DNA from: Anaerolineales bacterium
Lineage (GTDB): Bacteria; Chloroflexota; Anaerolineae; Anaerolineales; UBA11579
Assembly: GCA_019637805.1 (NCBI GenBank)
Contig: JAHBVB010000002.1
Span: forward strand, 62,001-126,000
Direction: 5' to 3'
DNA: 64,000 nt
Position numbers and translations under genes: made by a program. Below are positions 8,185 to 15,260 of this stretch, one piece after another; position 1 is the stretch's first letter; each line of letters begins with the position of its first letter. The notes beneath the pieces are model-generated. The model did not search any database and was not told where the DNA came from. It worked only from the letters and a program-made list of their open reading frames with translations.

Positions 8185-10752
8185 ATGATCCCAATTCGTC
8201 TCGCCATCGCCGGCTTTCTCTCCTATCGCAAACCGGTCGAACTGGATTTCACCCAGTTCGACCTGGCCTGCATTTCCGGCCCCAACGGGGCCGGAAAATC
8301 TGCCCTGCTGGACGCCATGACCTTCGCCCTGTTCGGCCAGGCGCGCGCCCGCGGCGATGCGCTGATCAACACCCACCGTGAGGTCAAGGCCGCCGAGGTG
8401 ACCCTGACCTTTGGCTACGAAGGCAACGTCTATCGCGTGCAGCGCATCGCCCAGCGTGACAAGCCCACCCTGCTGGAGTTCCAGATCCAGACCGGCGAAG
8501 ACAAATGGAAGGCGCTCACCGAGCGCACGCTGCGCGACACCGAAGCGCGCATTTATGACACCCTGCGCCTGGACTACGAAACCTTCGTGAACGCCTCGTT
8601 CTTCTTGCAGGGCGCCGCAGATCAGTTCACCCAGCAGCGCCCGGCGGAACGCAAACGCATCCTGGGCAATGTGCTCGGCCTGGAAATTTGGGAGACCTAC
8701 CGCCTGCGCACGGGGGAGCGCCGCAAAGTGGTGGAGAACCAGATCAGCGTGCTGCAAGGCCGCCTGCAGGAGATCAACCAGGAGCTGGACCAGGAACCCC
8801 AGCGCAAAGCGCGCCTGAAAGAGCTGCAGGAACAAGTCAAGGCGCTCAACGAAGCGCGCCTGGCCCAGGAAGCCGTGATGGATGGCCTGCGCATTCGCAC
8901 CACGGCGGTCAAACAGCAGCGCGCCCTGGTGGCCACGCTGGAAGAGCAGCTGCTGCGCCTGCAAACTCAGCTGGAAGAGAACCAGGTCCGCTTGCAGGAG
9001 CGCCAGGCTGAGCAGGCCGAGTACGCCGCCCTGCTGGCCGAGGCCAAAGAGATCGAGGCGGGCTACAAGCAATGGCAGGCCGCCCGCGAGCAGATCGCCC
9101 GTCTGGACCAGGTTGCGGCCCAGTTCCGCGAACAGGAGAGCCGCCGCAACGCGCCCCTGCGCCAGATCGAAACCGAGCAGGCCCGCCTGGAGACCGAGCT
9201 GGAGAACCTGCGCAAAGACGAAGCCAACCTGCAGCAGTTGTTGGCCACCCAGCCGGAGCTGGAGGCCGAAAAGAAGACCGTCGAAGCCGAAGTGACCCGC
9301 ATGCAGGCGCAGTTTGCCAAGCAGAGCGACTGGGACGCGCAGCTGAAGCAGCAGCGCGCCCTGCAAACCAAGGTTGAGACCGAAAACCCGATGTTGCGCG
9401 ATGAGATGGTCAGCCTCAGGGCCAAGATCGACCAGATGGAAAAGGCTGAGGGTTCGGCGGCCTGCCCCACCTGCGGCCAGCCGCTGACCGAGGAGCACCG
9501 CCTGTCGGTCATCGCCGAACTGACCGTGGAAGGCAAGCAGATGGGCGATCGCTACCGGGCCAACAGCCAGGAGCGCCAACAGGTCGCTCAACGCGTGACC
9601 AAATTGGAGAACGACCTGGCCCAGTTGGCCCAGCTGGACGACGTGCTTTCCGGCAAGACCATCCGCCTGGCGGAGCTGAACACGCGCCTGGCCGAGATCG
9701 CCCGCGTGGAAGCCGCCTGGGTCGAGCAGCGCGCCCCGCGCCTGGCCGAGATCGAAGCCGCCCTGCAGCAGGGCAGCTTCGCCGCTGAGGCGCGCGCCGC
9801 CCTGGCCGCGGTGGATGCGGAGCTGAAGCAGACCGGCTATGACGCCGCCGCCCACGATGCGGCCCGGGGGCAGGAGCTGGAGGCCCGCCCGGTGGAGCAG
9901 CGCATGCGCGCCCTGGAGCAAGCCAGGGCTGCCTCCAAGCCGCTGGAGCGCGAGATCAAGGACCTGCTGAAACAGCAGACCGCCCTGGAGAAGGAACGCG
10001 CCGCCCAGCAGCCGGCCCACCAGCAGGCGCTGGAAGCCCTGGCCCCGCTGACCGCCGATCTGCCTGATGTGGATGCGATGGAAAAGGCGATCCTGGAGAG
10101 CCAGCAGCGTGAGAACCAGGCCCGCACCGCCCTGGGCGCCGCCCAGCAGGAGGTGGATGTGCTGGACACCCTGCGCGCCCGCCGCACGGAATACCTGGCC
10201 GAGCGCGAAGCGCTGGCCGGGCAGGTAGCCCAGTTCCAGACGCTGGAGCGCGCCTTCGGCAAAGACGGCGTGCCCGCCATGCTGATCGAACAGGCCTTGC
10301 CGCAGATCGAGAGCAAGGCCAATGAACTGCTGGAACGCCTGAGCGCCGGCACGATGAACATCCGCTTCGTCACCCAGCAAAAGTACAAGGACAGCAAACG
10401 CGAGGACCTGCGCGAAACGCTGGACATCCAGATCAGCGATCGGGCCGGCGAGCGCGAATACGAGATGTTCTCCGGCGGCGAAGCCTTCCGCATCAACTTC
10501 GCCATCCGCCTGGCGCTCTCCGAAGTGCTGGCCCAGCGCGCCGGCGCCCGCCTGCAGACCCTGGTGATCGACGAAGGCTTCGGCAGCCAGGACGAGCCCG
10601 GCCGCCAGCGCCTGGTGGAAGCCATCAGCCAGGTGCGCCAGGACTTCGCCAAGATCCTGGTCATCACCCACATCGACGCCCTCAAAGATGCCTTCCCCAA
10701 CCGCATTGAAGTCGAAAAAGGCCCGGAAGGTTCTACCCTGCACGTAATCTAA
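8185..10752 (+). CDS. sbcC: SbcC/Rad50-type ATPase, exonuclease subunit
   Basis: 855 residues. Walker A is GPNGAGKS at 32-39, and the Q-loop region follows. Two long Gln/Glu/Arg/Leu-rich coiled-coil arms flank a zinc hook CPTC at 427-430. The ABC signature FSGGEAF is at about 762, and Walker B (LVIDEGFGSQDE) is at about 793-804. SbcC pairs with the SbcD nuclease to open hairpins and process double-strand breaks. No sbcD lies beside it, which is unusual because the two are normally adjacent. The start has TACAAT 17 nt upstream and only a weak AGG. It is slightly shorter than E. coli SbcC but complete. Confidence 0.93.
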   Translation: MIPIRLAIAGFLSYRKPVELDFTQFDLACISGPNGAGKSALLDAMTFALFGQARARGDALINTHREVKAAEVTLTFGYEGNVYRVQRIAQRDKPTLLEFQIQTGEDKWKALTERTLRDTEARIYDTLRLDYETFVNASFFLQGAADQFTQQRPAERKRILGNVLGLEIWETYRLRTGERRKVVENQISVLQGRLQEINQELDQEPQRKARLKELQEQVKALNEARLAQEAVMDGLRIRTTAVKQQRALVATLEEQLLRLQTQLEENQVRLQERQAEQAEYAALLAEAKEIEAGYKQWQAAREQIARLDQVAAQFREQESRRNAPLRQIETEQARLETELENLRKDEANLQQLLATQPELEAEKKTVEAEVTRMQAQFAKQSDWDAQLKQQRALQTKVETENPMLRDEMVSLRAKIDQMEKAEGSAACPTCGQPLTEEHRLSVIAELTVEGKQMGDRYRANSQERQQVAQRVTKLENDLAQLAQLDDVLSGKTIRLAELNTRLAEIARVEAAWVEQRAPRLAEIEAALQQGSFAAEARAALAAVDAELKQTGYDAAAHDAARGQELEARPVEQRMRALEQARAASKPLEREIKDLLKQQTALEKERAAQQPAHQQALEALAPLTADLPDVDAMEKAILESQQRENQARTALGAAQQEVDVLDTLRARRTEYLAEREALAGQVAQFQTLERAFGKDGVPAMLIEQALPQIESKANELLERLSAGTMNIRFVTQQKYKDSKREDLRETLDIQISDRAGEREYEMFSGGEAFRINFAIRLALSEVLAQRAGARLQTLVIDEGFGSQDEPGRQRLVEAISQVRQDFAKILVITHIDALKDAFPNRIEVEKGPEGSTLHVI

Positions 10753-10755
10753 CTA

Positions 10756-10933
10756 CTGTGTCGCTCTGAAGCCGAAGGATTCCATAAGTCTTGGATTGCA
10801 CCCCAGCTTGCTTAGGGGGTCAACACAACCATCTGTGTCGCTCTGAAGCCGAAGGATTCCATAAGTCTTGGATTGCACCCCAGCTTGCTTAGGGGTCAAC
10901 ACAACCAACTGTGTCGCTCTGAGCGAAGCGAAG
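10756..10933 (+). repeat. Tandem repeat, two copies of about 77 bp plus a partial third
   Basis: The unit begins CTGTGTCGCTCTGAAGCCG at 10756. It recurs at 10833 (period 77) and again at 10909 (period 76, one G fewer). The third copy diverges after CTGTGTCGCTCTGA. It contains the GCCGAAGGAT core also found at 13787-13815, so it belongs to a dispersed intergenic family. Confidence 0.85.
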
Positions 10934-10989
10934 AGCTTTTGATGCGTTGGTTAAAGAATCATAATGACTGATTAGCATACTGGTTCTTC

Positions 10990-11019
10990 GCGGGACTTGC
11001 AGCCTAGCTGCAAGCCCGC
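10990..11019 (+). repeat. Long inverted repeat upstream of prfA
   Basis: GCGGG-A-CTTGCAG pairs with CTGCAAG-CCCGC around a 5-nt loop, a 12-bp stem with one bulged base. No U-run follows, so it is a structural or repeat element rather than a clear terminator. Confidence 0.6.
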
Positions 11020-11107
11020 TCAGAAACACACGATACTACGTATGCTGTGTAAGCTCCGAATGCTATAATCCTTGGGCTTATCCCAAGAACCGAGACAGAG
11101 TATTTCT

Positions 11108-12166
11108 ATGCTAGACAAAATCGCGGGCATTGAAGCCCGCTACCAGGAAATTGAACGTGAACTGGCCCAGCCCGCTGAGGATTACCAGCGGGTGGTCGAG
11201 CTGTCCAAGGAGCGCTCCGAGCTCGAGCCGCTGATCGCCAAGATGCGCGCCTACCGCGAGGCCCTGCGCCGGCGTGACGAATCGCAGGAGATGGTGGACG
11301 GCGACGACGCCGAGCTGGCCGAGCTGGCCGCCGCCGAGCTGGCCGAACTGGAAGACCAGGTGCCGCAGCTGGAAAACGAGCTCAAGTCCATGCTGCTGCC
11401 CAAAGACCCGCGCGACGGCCGCAACGTCATCATGGAGATCCGCGCCGGCACCGGCGGCGATGAGGCTGGCCTGTTCGCCGCCGACCTGCTGCGCATGTAC
11501 AGCCGCTACGCCGAGCGCCGGGGGTGGAAGACCGAGATCCTCAGCCTTTCGGATACCGGGGTGGGGGGCCTGAAAGAAGCCAACCTGCTGATCAAGGGCC
11601 GCGGCGCCTTCTCGCGCCTCAAGTTCGAATCCGGCGTGCACCGCGTGCAGCGCGTGCCCAGCACCGAGGCCCAGGGCCGCATCCACACCTCCACCGCCAC
11701 CGTGGCCGTGCTGGCCGAAGTGGACGAGGTTGAGATCAACATCCCCGAGGGCGACGTCAAGATGGACGTCTACCGCTCGCAGGGCGCTGGCGGCCAGAAC
11801 GTGCAGAAGAACTCCACCGCCGTGCGCCTCACCCACCTGCCCACCGGCATCGTGGTGCAGTGCCAGGACGAGCGTTCACAGTTGCAGAACCGCTTGCGGG
11901 CCATGTCGATCTTGCGTGCCCGCCTCTACGAGATGGAAGAAGAGAAACGCCGCTCCGAGATGGACTCGACCCGCCGCCTGCAGGTGGGCAGCGGGGCGCG
12001 CTCGGAGAAGGTGCGCACCTACAACTTCCCGCAGTCGCGCCTGACCGACCATCGCATCGGTTACAGCTCGCACAACCTCTTCGCCCAATTGGACGGCGAC
12101 CTGGATGACATGCTCGACGAATTGGCTACCCAGGACGAGGCCGAGCGCCTGGCCAGCGTGGCCTGA
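11108..12166 (+). CDS. prfA: Peptide chain release factor 1
   Basis: 352 residues from the ATG at 11108 (start MLDKIAGIEARYQEIE, the usual RF1 N-terminus). The frame extends 12 codons further upstream without family support. The tripeptide anticodon motif of RF1 is present as PST in RVPSTEAQGRIHTS, where E. coli has PAT; this points to RF1 rather than RF2. The catalytic GGQ sits in GAGGQNVQKNS. It recognises UAA and UAG stops and triggers peptide release. It is followed by prmC, which methylates the GGQ glutamine, and tsaC, a common bacterial order. Confidence 0.96.
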   Translation: MLDKIAGIEARYQEIERELAQPAEDYQRVVELSKERSELEPLIAKMRAYREALRRRDESQEMVDGDDAELAELAAAELAELEDQVPQLENELKSMLLPKDPRDGRNVIMEIRAGTGGDEAGLFAADLLRMYSRYAERRGWKTEILSLSDTGVGGLKEANLLIKGRGAFSRLKFESGVHRVQRVPSTEAQGRIHTSTATVAVLAEVDEVEINIPEGDVKMDVYRSQGAGGQNVQKNSTAVRLTHLPTGIVVQCQDERSQLQNRLRAMSILRARLYEMEEEKRRSEMDSTRRLQVGSGARSEKVRTYNFPQSRLTDHRIGYSSHNLFAQLDGDLDDMLDELATQDEAERLASVA

Positions 12167-12283
12167 TTCCGTATAAAGATCTGTGAAGATGGGGCAGCTC
12201 GCCCTATAACTGGCATCTCCCCTATTCCTGAGCGCATGCAAACCACCAGCGTGCATCACGCCCCAAGCGTTAAACTATCCCCC

Positions 12284-13126
12284 ATGCCCCTGACCGTCTC
12301 CGCCGCCCTAAAAGAAAGCCGGGAGCGTCTGGCTGCAGCCAGCGATAGCGCGGCCCTCGACGCCGAAGTGTGGCTGGCCCATGTGCTGCGCCAGCCGCGC
12401 AGCTGGCTGCTGGCGCACCCGGAAGCCGAGCTGAGCGCAGCGGCCCAGGCCGCCCACGCCGCCGGCCTGCCGCGCCTGGCAGCGGGCGAGCCGCTGCCCT
12501 ATCTGCTCGGCCAGTGGGAGTTCTACGGCCTCATGCTGCAGGTCTCGCCCGCCGTGCTGATCCCGCGGCCGGAGACCGAGCTGCTGGTGGAAGCGGCTCT
12601 GGCTTGGCTGGCAGACCACCCCGGCCGGCGGGCCGCCGCCGATGTCGGCACCGGCTCGGCCTGCATCCCGGTGGCCCTGGCGGTTCATTGCCCAGACCTG
12701 CAGGTGTGGGCCGGCGACATCTCGCCCGAAGCGCTGGCCGTGGCAGCCGCCAACGTCGCCCGGCACGGCCTGGGCGGGCGCCTGCACTGCATCGCCAGCG
12801 ACCTGATGGCGGCGCTGCCCGGCCCCTATGACCTGATCACCGCCAATTTGCCTTACATCCCCGAAGCGCGCCTGCCGCAGCTGGCCGTCAGCCGTTGGGA
12901 GCCGGCCCTGGCCCTGGGCGGCGGGCCGGACGGCCTGCGCCTGATCGAGCCTTTTCTGCAGCAAGCGCGGGCGCGCCTGCTGCCCGGCGGCCTGCTGCTG
13001 GCCGAGATCGACGCCAGCCTGGAAGCCGCCGTATTGGCCCTGGCCGCCGGCCTGTGGCCCGCCGCGGCGGTCGAAGTACGCCCCGACCTGGCCGGCCGGC
13101 CGCGCCTGCTGGTGGTGGGTACATGA
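12284..13126 (+). CDS. prmC: Release factor glutamine methyltransferase
   Basis: 280 residues using the ATG at 12284 (MPLTVSAALKESRERL), which matches the usual PrmC N-terminus; 16 upstream codons are open but look non-native. It has an N-terminal helical domain that recognises the release factor, then the SAM-binding motif ADVGTGSACIPVALA at about 128-142. The substrate-binding motif, normally NPPY, reads NLPY here (ITANLPYIP). PrmC methylates the GGQ glutamine of RF1/RF2, and prfA lies immediately upstream. Its TGA overlaps the ATG of tsaC (ATGA), so translation is coupled. Confidence 0.92.
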   Translation: MPLTVSAALKESRERLAAASDSAALDAEVWLAHVLRQPRSWLLAHPEAELSAAAQAAHAAGLPRLAAGEPLPYLLGQWEFYGLMLQVSPAVLIPRPETELLVEAALAWLADHPGRRAAADVGTGSACIPVALAVHCPDLQVWAGDISPEALAVAAANVARHGLGGRLHCIASDLMAALPGPYDLITANLPYIPEARLPQLAVSRWEPALALGGGPDGLRLIEPFLQQARARLLPGGLLLAEIDASLEAAVLALAAGLWPAAAVEVRPDLAGRPRLLVVGT

Positions 13127-13743
13127 ACACCCGGCGCATGGACGCGGCCGACCCGGCCGCTATCCCGGCAGCGCTGCAAACCCTGGCCGCCGGCGGTTTG
13201 GTGGCTTTCCCCACCGATACCGTCTACGGCCTGGCCGCCCGCGCCTTTGACCCCGCCGGCATCGAGCGCCTCTACGCCGTCAAAGACCGCGCCCAGACCA
13301 AAGCCATCGCGCTGCTTCTGGCCGGCCCGGCCGACTTGCCGCGTGTGGCCGCCGAGGCCAGCCCGGCGGCGCAGAGGCTGGCGGCCCGCTTCTGGCCCGG
13401 CCCGCTGACCCTGGTGCTGCCGCGCCGGCCGGAACTGCCCGCCGCGCTCTCGCCGGACGACACCATCGGCCTGCGCGTCCCGGACCATCCGGTCGCCCTG
13501 GCCCTGCTGGCCGCCGCCGGCCCGTTGGCAGTCACCTCCGCCAACCTCTCTGGCGGCGCCAACACCCTGGACGCGCAGGCCGTCCTGGCCCAGCTGGCCG
13601 GCCGCATTGAGCTGCTGCTGGACGGCGGCCGTACGCCGGGCGAGCAGCCTTCCACTGTCATCGACCTGAGCGGCCCGGTCCCGCGCCTGCTGCGCCCCGG
13701 CCCGATCAGCGAAGCCCAGATCCTGGCGGCGCTGGAAGAATAG
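13123..13743 (+). CDS. tsaC: L-threonylcarbamoyladenylate synthase (Sua5/YrdC/YwlC family)
   Basis: 206 residues. The ATG at 13123 overlaps the prmC stop; a longer in-frame extension lies inside prmC and is not used. The YrdC fold signatures are present: GGLVAFPTDTVYGLAARA, then KDRAQTKAIALLLA (the usual KxR…K nucleotide-binding residues) and PLAVTSANLSG. The length fits short TsaC/YrdC proteins without the Sua5 C-terminal domain. It makes threonylcarbamoyl-AMP, the donor for t6A37 of ANN-decoding tRNAs. The transferase partner tsaD lies about 5 kb away beyond the AT-rich insertion. Confidence 0.93.
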   Translation: MNTRRMDAADPAAIPAALQTLAAGGLVAFPTDTVYGLAARAFDPAGIERLYAVKDRAQTKAIALLLAGPADLPRVAAEASPAAQRLAARFWPGPLTLVLPRRPELPAALSPDDTIGLRVPDHPVALALLAAAGPLAVTSANLSGGANTLDAQAVLAQLAGRIELLLDGGRTPGEQPSTVIDLSGPVPRLLRPGPISEAQILAALEE

Positions 13744-13786
13744 GCGACCCGGTAAGGGCGGCTTGCTGGCCACGCAAGTATTGCCC

Positions 13787-13815
13787 TTCATCCTGAGGCG
13801 CAGCCGAAGGATCCC
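13787..13815 (+). repeat. Dispersed intergenic repeat with GCCGAAGGAT core
   Basis: The segment TCATCCTGAGGCGCAGCCG continues into AAGGATCCC. It shares its core with the tandem copies at 10756-10933. Confidence 0.6.
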
Positions 13816-13948
13816 ACGTCTAACATTGAAGTGCTTTTAGGTAAGGAATCCCCGAACCGCACGTCTATTAATCCAAGCCTAACCCTGTACTTAGCCCTTC
13901 CTTAGCTTGCCGGGCTAAGATACAGGCAATTGAGATCTCCTCCTCACA

Positions 13949-13988
13949 CCAAAGGAGCGTTTGTCCAGCCAGCCAAACGCTCCTTTGG
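13949..13988 (+). terminator. Strong inverted repeat downstream of tsaC
   Basis: CCAAAGGAGCGTTTG pairs perfectly with CAAACGCTCCTTTGG around a 10-nt loop (15-bp stem). The U-run is weak (GTTTAA), so it may be a palindromic repeat element rather than a terminator. Confidence 0.55.
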
Positions 13989-14009
13989 GTTTAAGGGAGA
14001 AGTTGTAGA

Positions 14010-14039
14010 GAAGCGTCGTTGCGCCAGCAACGCAGCTTC
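14010..14039 (+). terminator. Hairpin followed by a T-run
   Basis: GAAGC-GT-CGTTG pairs with CAACG-CA-GCTTC, and TTTTAG follows. A second short hairpin (GTGGTGC/GCACCAC) follows at 14045-14061. Confidence 0.5.
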
Positions 14040-14061
14040 TTTTAGTGGTGCGTAGCACCAC

Positions 14062-14163
14062 AAGCCTGCCAGGAGCCGTTTGATTTAAGGAATTCATGGG
14101 GGGACCGCAAGCGCTGTGCTGTAACGCAAAAGCCTGCTAGGTGCGGTTTGAGGCAAATCATGA
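14062..14163 (+). repeat. Imperfect direct repeat, two copies of about 35 bp
   Basis: Both copies follow the pattern AAGCCTGCnAGGnGCnGTTTGA, a short spacer, then TCATG (near 14062-14098 and 14130-14162). I do not recognise it. A structured RNA or a relic of a mobile element is possible. Confidence 0.5.
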
Positions 14164-14207
14164 AAAAGGAATTTGGATTCCTAAGTGCAAATAGGTTAAA
14201 TAAGTTG

Positions 14208-15260
14208 TTACTGTGTTTTAGAAATTAGCTCTGCAAAATTATTGAATACAACTTCATATACTTCCCCTCTCTGACTATGTTCCCTATCAACAAGGTAGCT
14301 ATTTGGCGTGGGATATTCTATGTGAATATCTGGATGCATTTGTTTTGCAAAAAAGAGGCCGACCGTTTGCATTTTGCTTCCACTGGCAACACAGATGATT
14401 CTTTCAAAAACACCATGTTTATTGTGTAATTTATCTAGCACTTTTATTGTGTCTCTATAATCTATCAAGCTACTTTTATTTTTTAGTCTCCCTGTTTTAT
14501 CTAACTCATTGTCAGCCGGATATTCTTTTATCAGACCTTGATTGATTTCTTGCATTGCTAACTCCCGCCACTTATCTTCATGGTTATTAGGAATGCCATT
14601 TACGAGGATTAGCCGATGAGGAGTTATCGTTCCAAGCATATGTCGAATTAACTGCTCGTTGAAAGAGGTAAATGCCACAAGAGTCACAGGCTGTCCCTGC
14701 ATTTTGGTACTGCTCAAGAAGCGTGCTCTTACAATAGATCCGACGCCGCGGCTTGGATATGTGGAGACCAGCTTCATATTCTTTTTTGATCTTTCATAAA
14801 CGCTTTGGGATGGCAGGTAAGGTTTTTGGGTTGTATAAGCGAGCCGTAAAATCCCCTTAAAACCGCGTAATGCATTTAGGGTAGCGAGGATTAAAAGCTT
14901 TGTCATAGCTGATATATCAACTACTATTTCTACAAAGTCATTTTGATCCTCTAGAGCTTCTAGCATAATATCTTCCGCTTCATGGGGGCTTTTGGTATCA
15001 TACGGTAATTCTTTTATTGCGAAGTTACTACTACCCAGATTGCTCAATAGAGCATTAAGTTCTTTAACCAGATTTGTCCCTTTCGGATTCTTATAGGAAA
15101 CAATCCTTGCATCGTCCAGGATGCCGCTATTGTTCTCCTGAAACCCAGCCCAACCTAAAGAACGCGGTTCGAAGCCGTGAGCCGCGATAAAGAGGCGACC
15201 AGGAGAGACTTGAGCCCTAAACGCTTTTTCCACGCTTGGTAAATTTTCAATTTCAATCAT
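14208..15260 (-). CDS. Unrecognised protein with two similar halves; third gene of AT-rich operon
   Basis: 350 residues from the ATG at 15260 (MIEIENLPSVEKAF), which overlaps the end of the kinase-ATPase gene by 8 nt; the open frame upstream of it is inside that gene. I do not recognise the family. The N-terminal half has RLFIAAHGFEPRS, then a predicted strand and VDISAMTKLLILATLNAL, then RLAYTTQKPY. The C-terminal half repeats this layout: VTLVAFTSFNEQL, then ICVASGSKMQTVGLFFAK, then IEYPTPNSYL. Each half thus has a strand, a small-residue/Lys turn and a helix, like Rossmann-type or CARF-type ligand-binding folds ([ST]G-x-K). That resemblance is inference. No membrane segment or nuclease motif is visible. 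It is very AT-rich compared with the window. As the last gene it could be a sensor or effector. Confidence 0.6.
   Translation of the reverse strand: MIEIENLPSVEKAFRAQVSPGRLFIAAHGFEPRSLGWAGFQENNSGILDDARIVSYKNPKGTNLVKELNALLSNLGSSNFAIKELPYDTKSPHEAEDIMLEALEDQNDFVEIVVDISAMTKLLILATLNALRGFKGILRLAYTTQKPYLPSQSVYERSKKNMKLVSTYPSRGVGSIVRARFLSSTKMQGQPVTLVAFTSFNEQLIRHMLGTITPHRLILVNGIPNNHEDKWRELAMQEINQGLIKEYPADNELDKTGRLKNKSSLIDYRDTIKVLDKLHNKHGVFERIICVASGSKMQTVGLFFAKQMHPDIHIEYPTPNSYLVDREHSQRGEVYEVVFNNFAELISKTQ

Larger units (their letters stand above)
10753..11107 (+). other. Intergenic region, 355 bp, with tandem repeat, hairpin and prfA promoter
   Basis: It contains a tandem repeat (10756-10933), a long hairpin at 10990-11019, and a TATAAT box at 11063-11068 about 40 nt before prfA. 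No coding frame in it looks real. Confidence 0.7.
13744..14207 (+). other. Non-coding region between tsaC and the AT-rich operon, rich in hairpins and repeats
   Basis: 464 bp without a believable gene. It holds a dispersed repeat (13787-13815), three successive inverted repeats (13949-13988, 14010-14039, 14045-14061), and an imperfect direct repeat starting near 14062 and 14130. Base composition drops towards the right end, marking the left border of the island. Confidence 0.6.

Noticed and set aside
8161-10743. 860-codon minus-strand frame opposite sbcC
   Set aside because: Its Gln/Leu/Gly-rich translation mirrors the coiled coil of SbcC on the other strand and matches no family.
10756-10933. 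Possible CRISPR array
   Set aside because: Only two full units of about 77 bp with no unique spacers, and no cas genes in the window.
13915-14097. 60-codon minus-strand frame in the hairpin region
   Set aside because: It runs through two inverted repeats and has no convincing start signal.
13744-14207. Possible group II intron or ωRNA before the AT-rich island
   Set aside because: The hairpins and direct repeat were suggestive, but no reverse transcriptase, TnpB or IscB gene is nearby and no intron catalytic core could be recognised.
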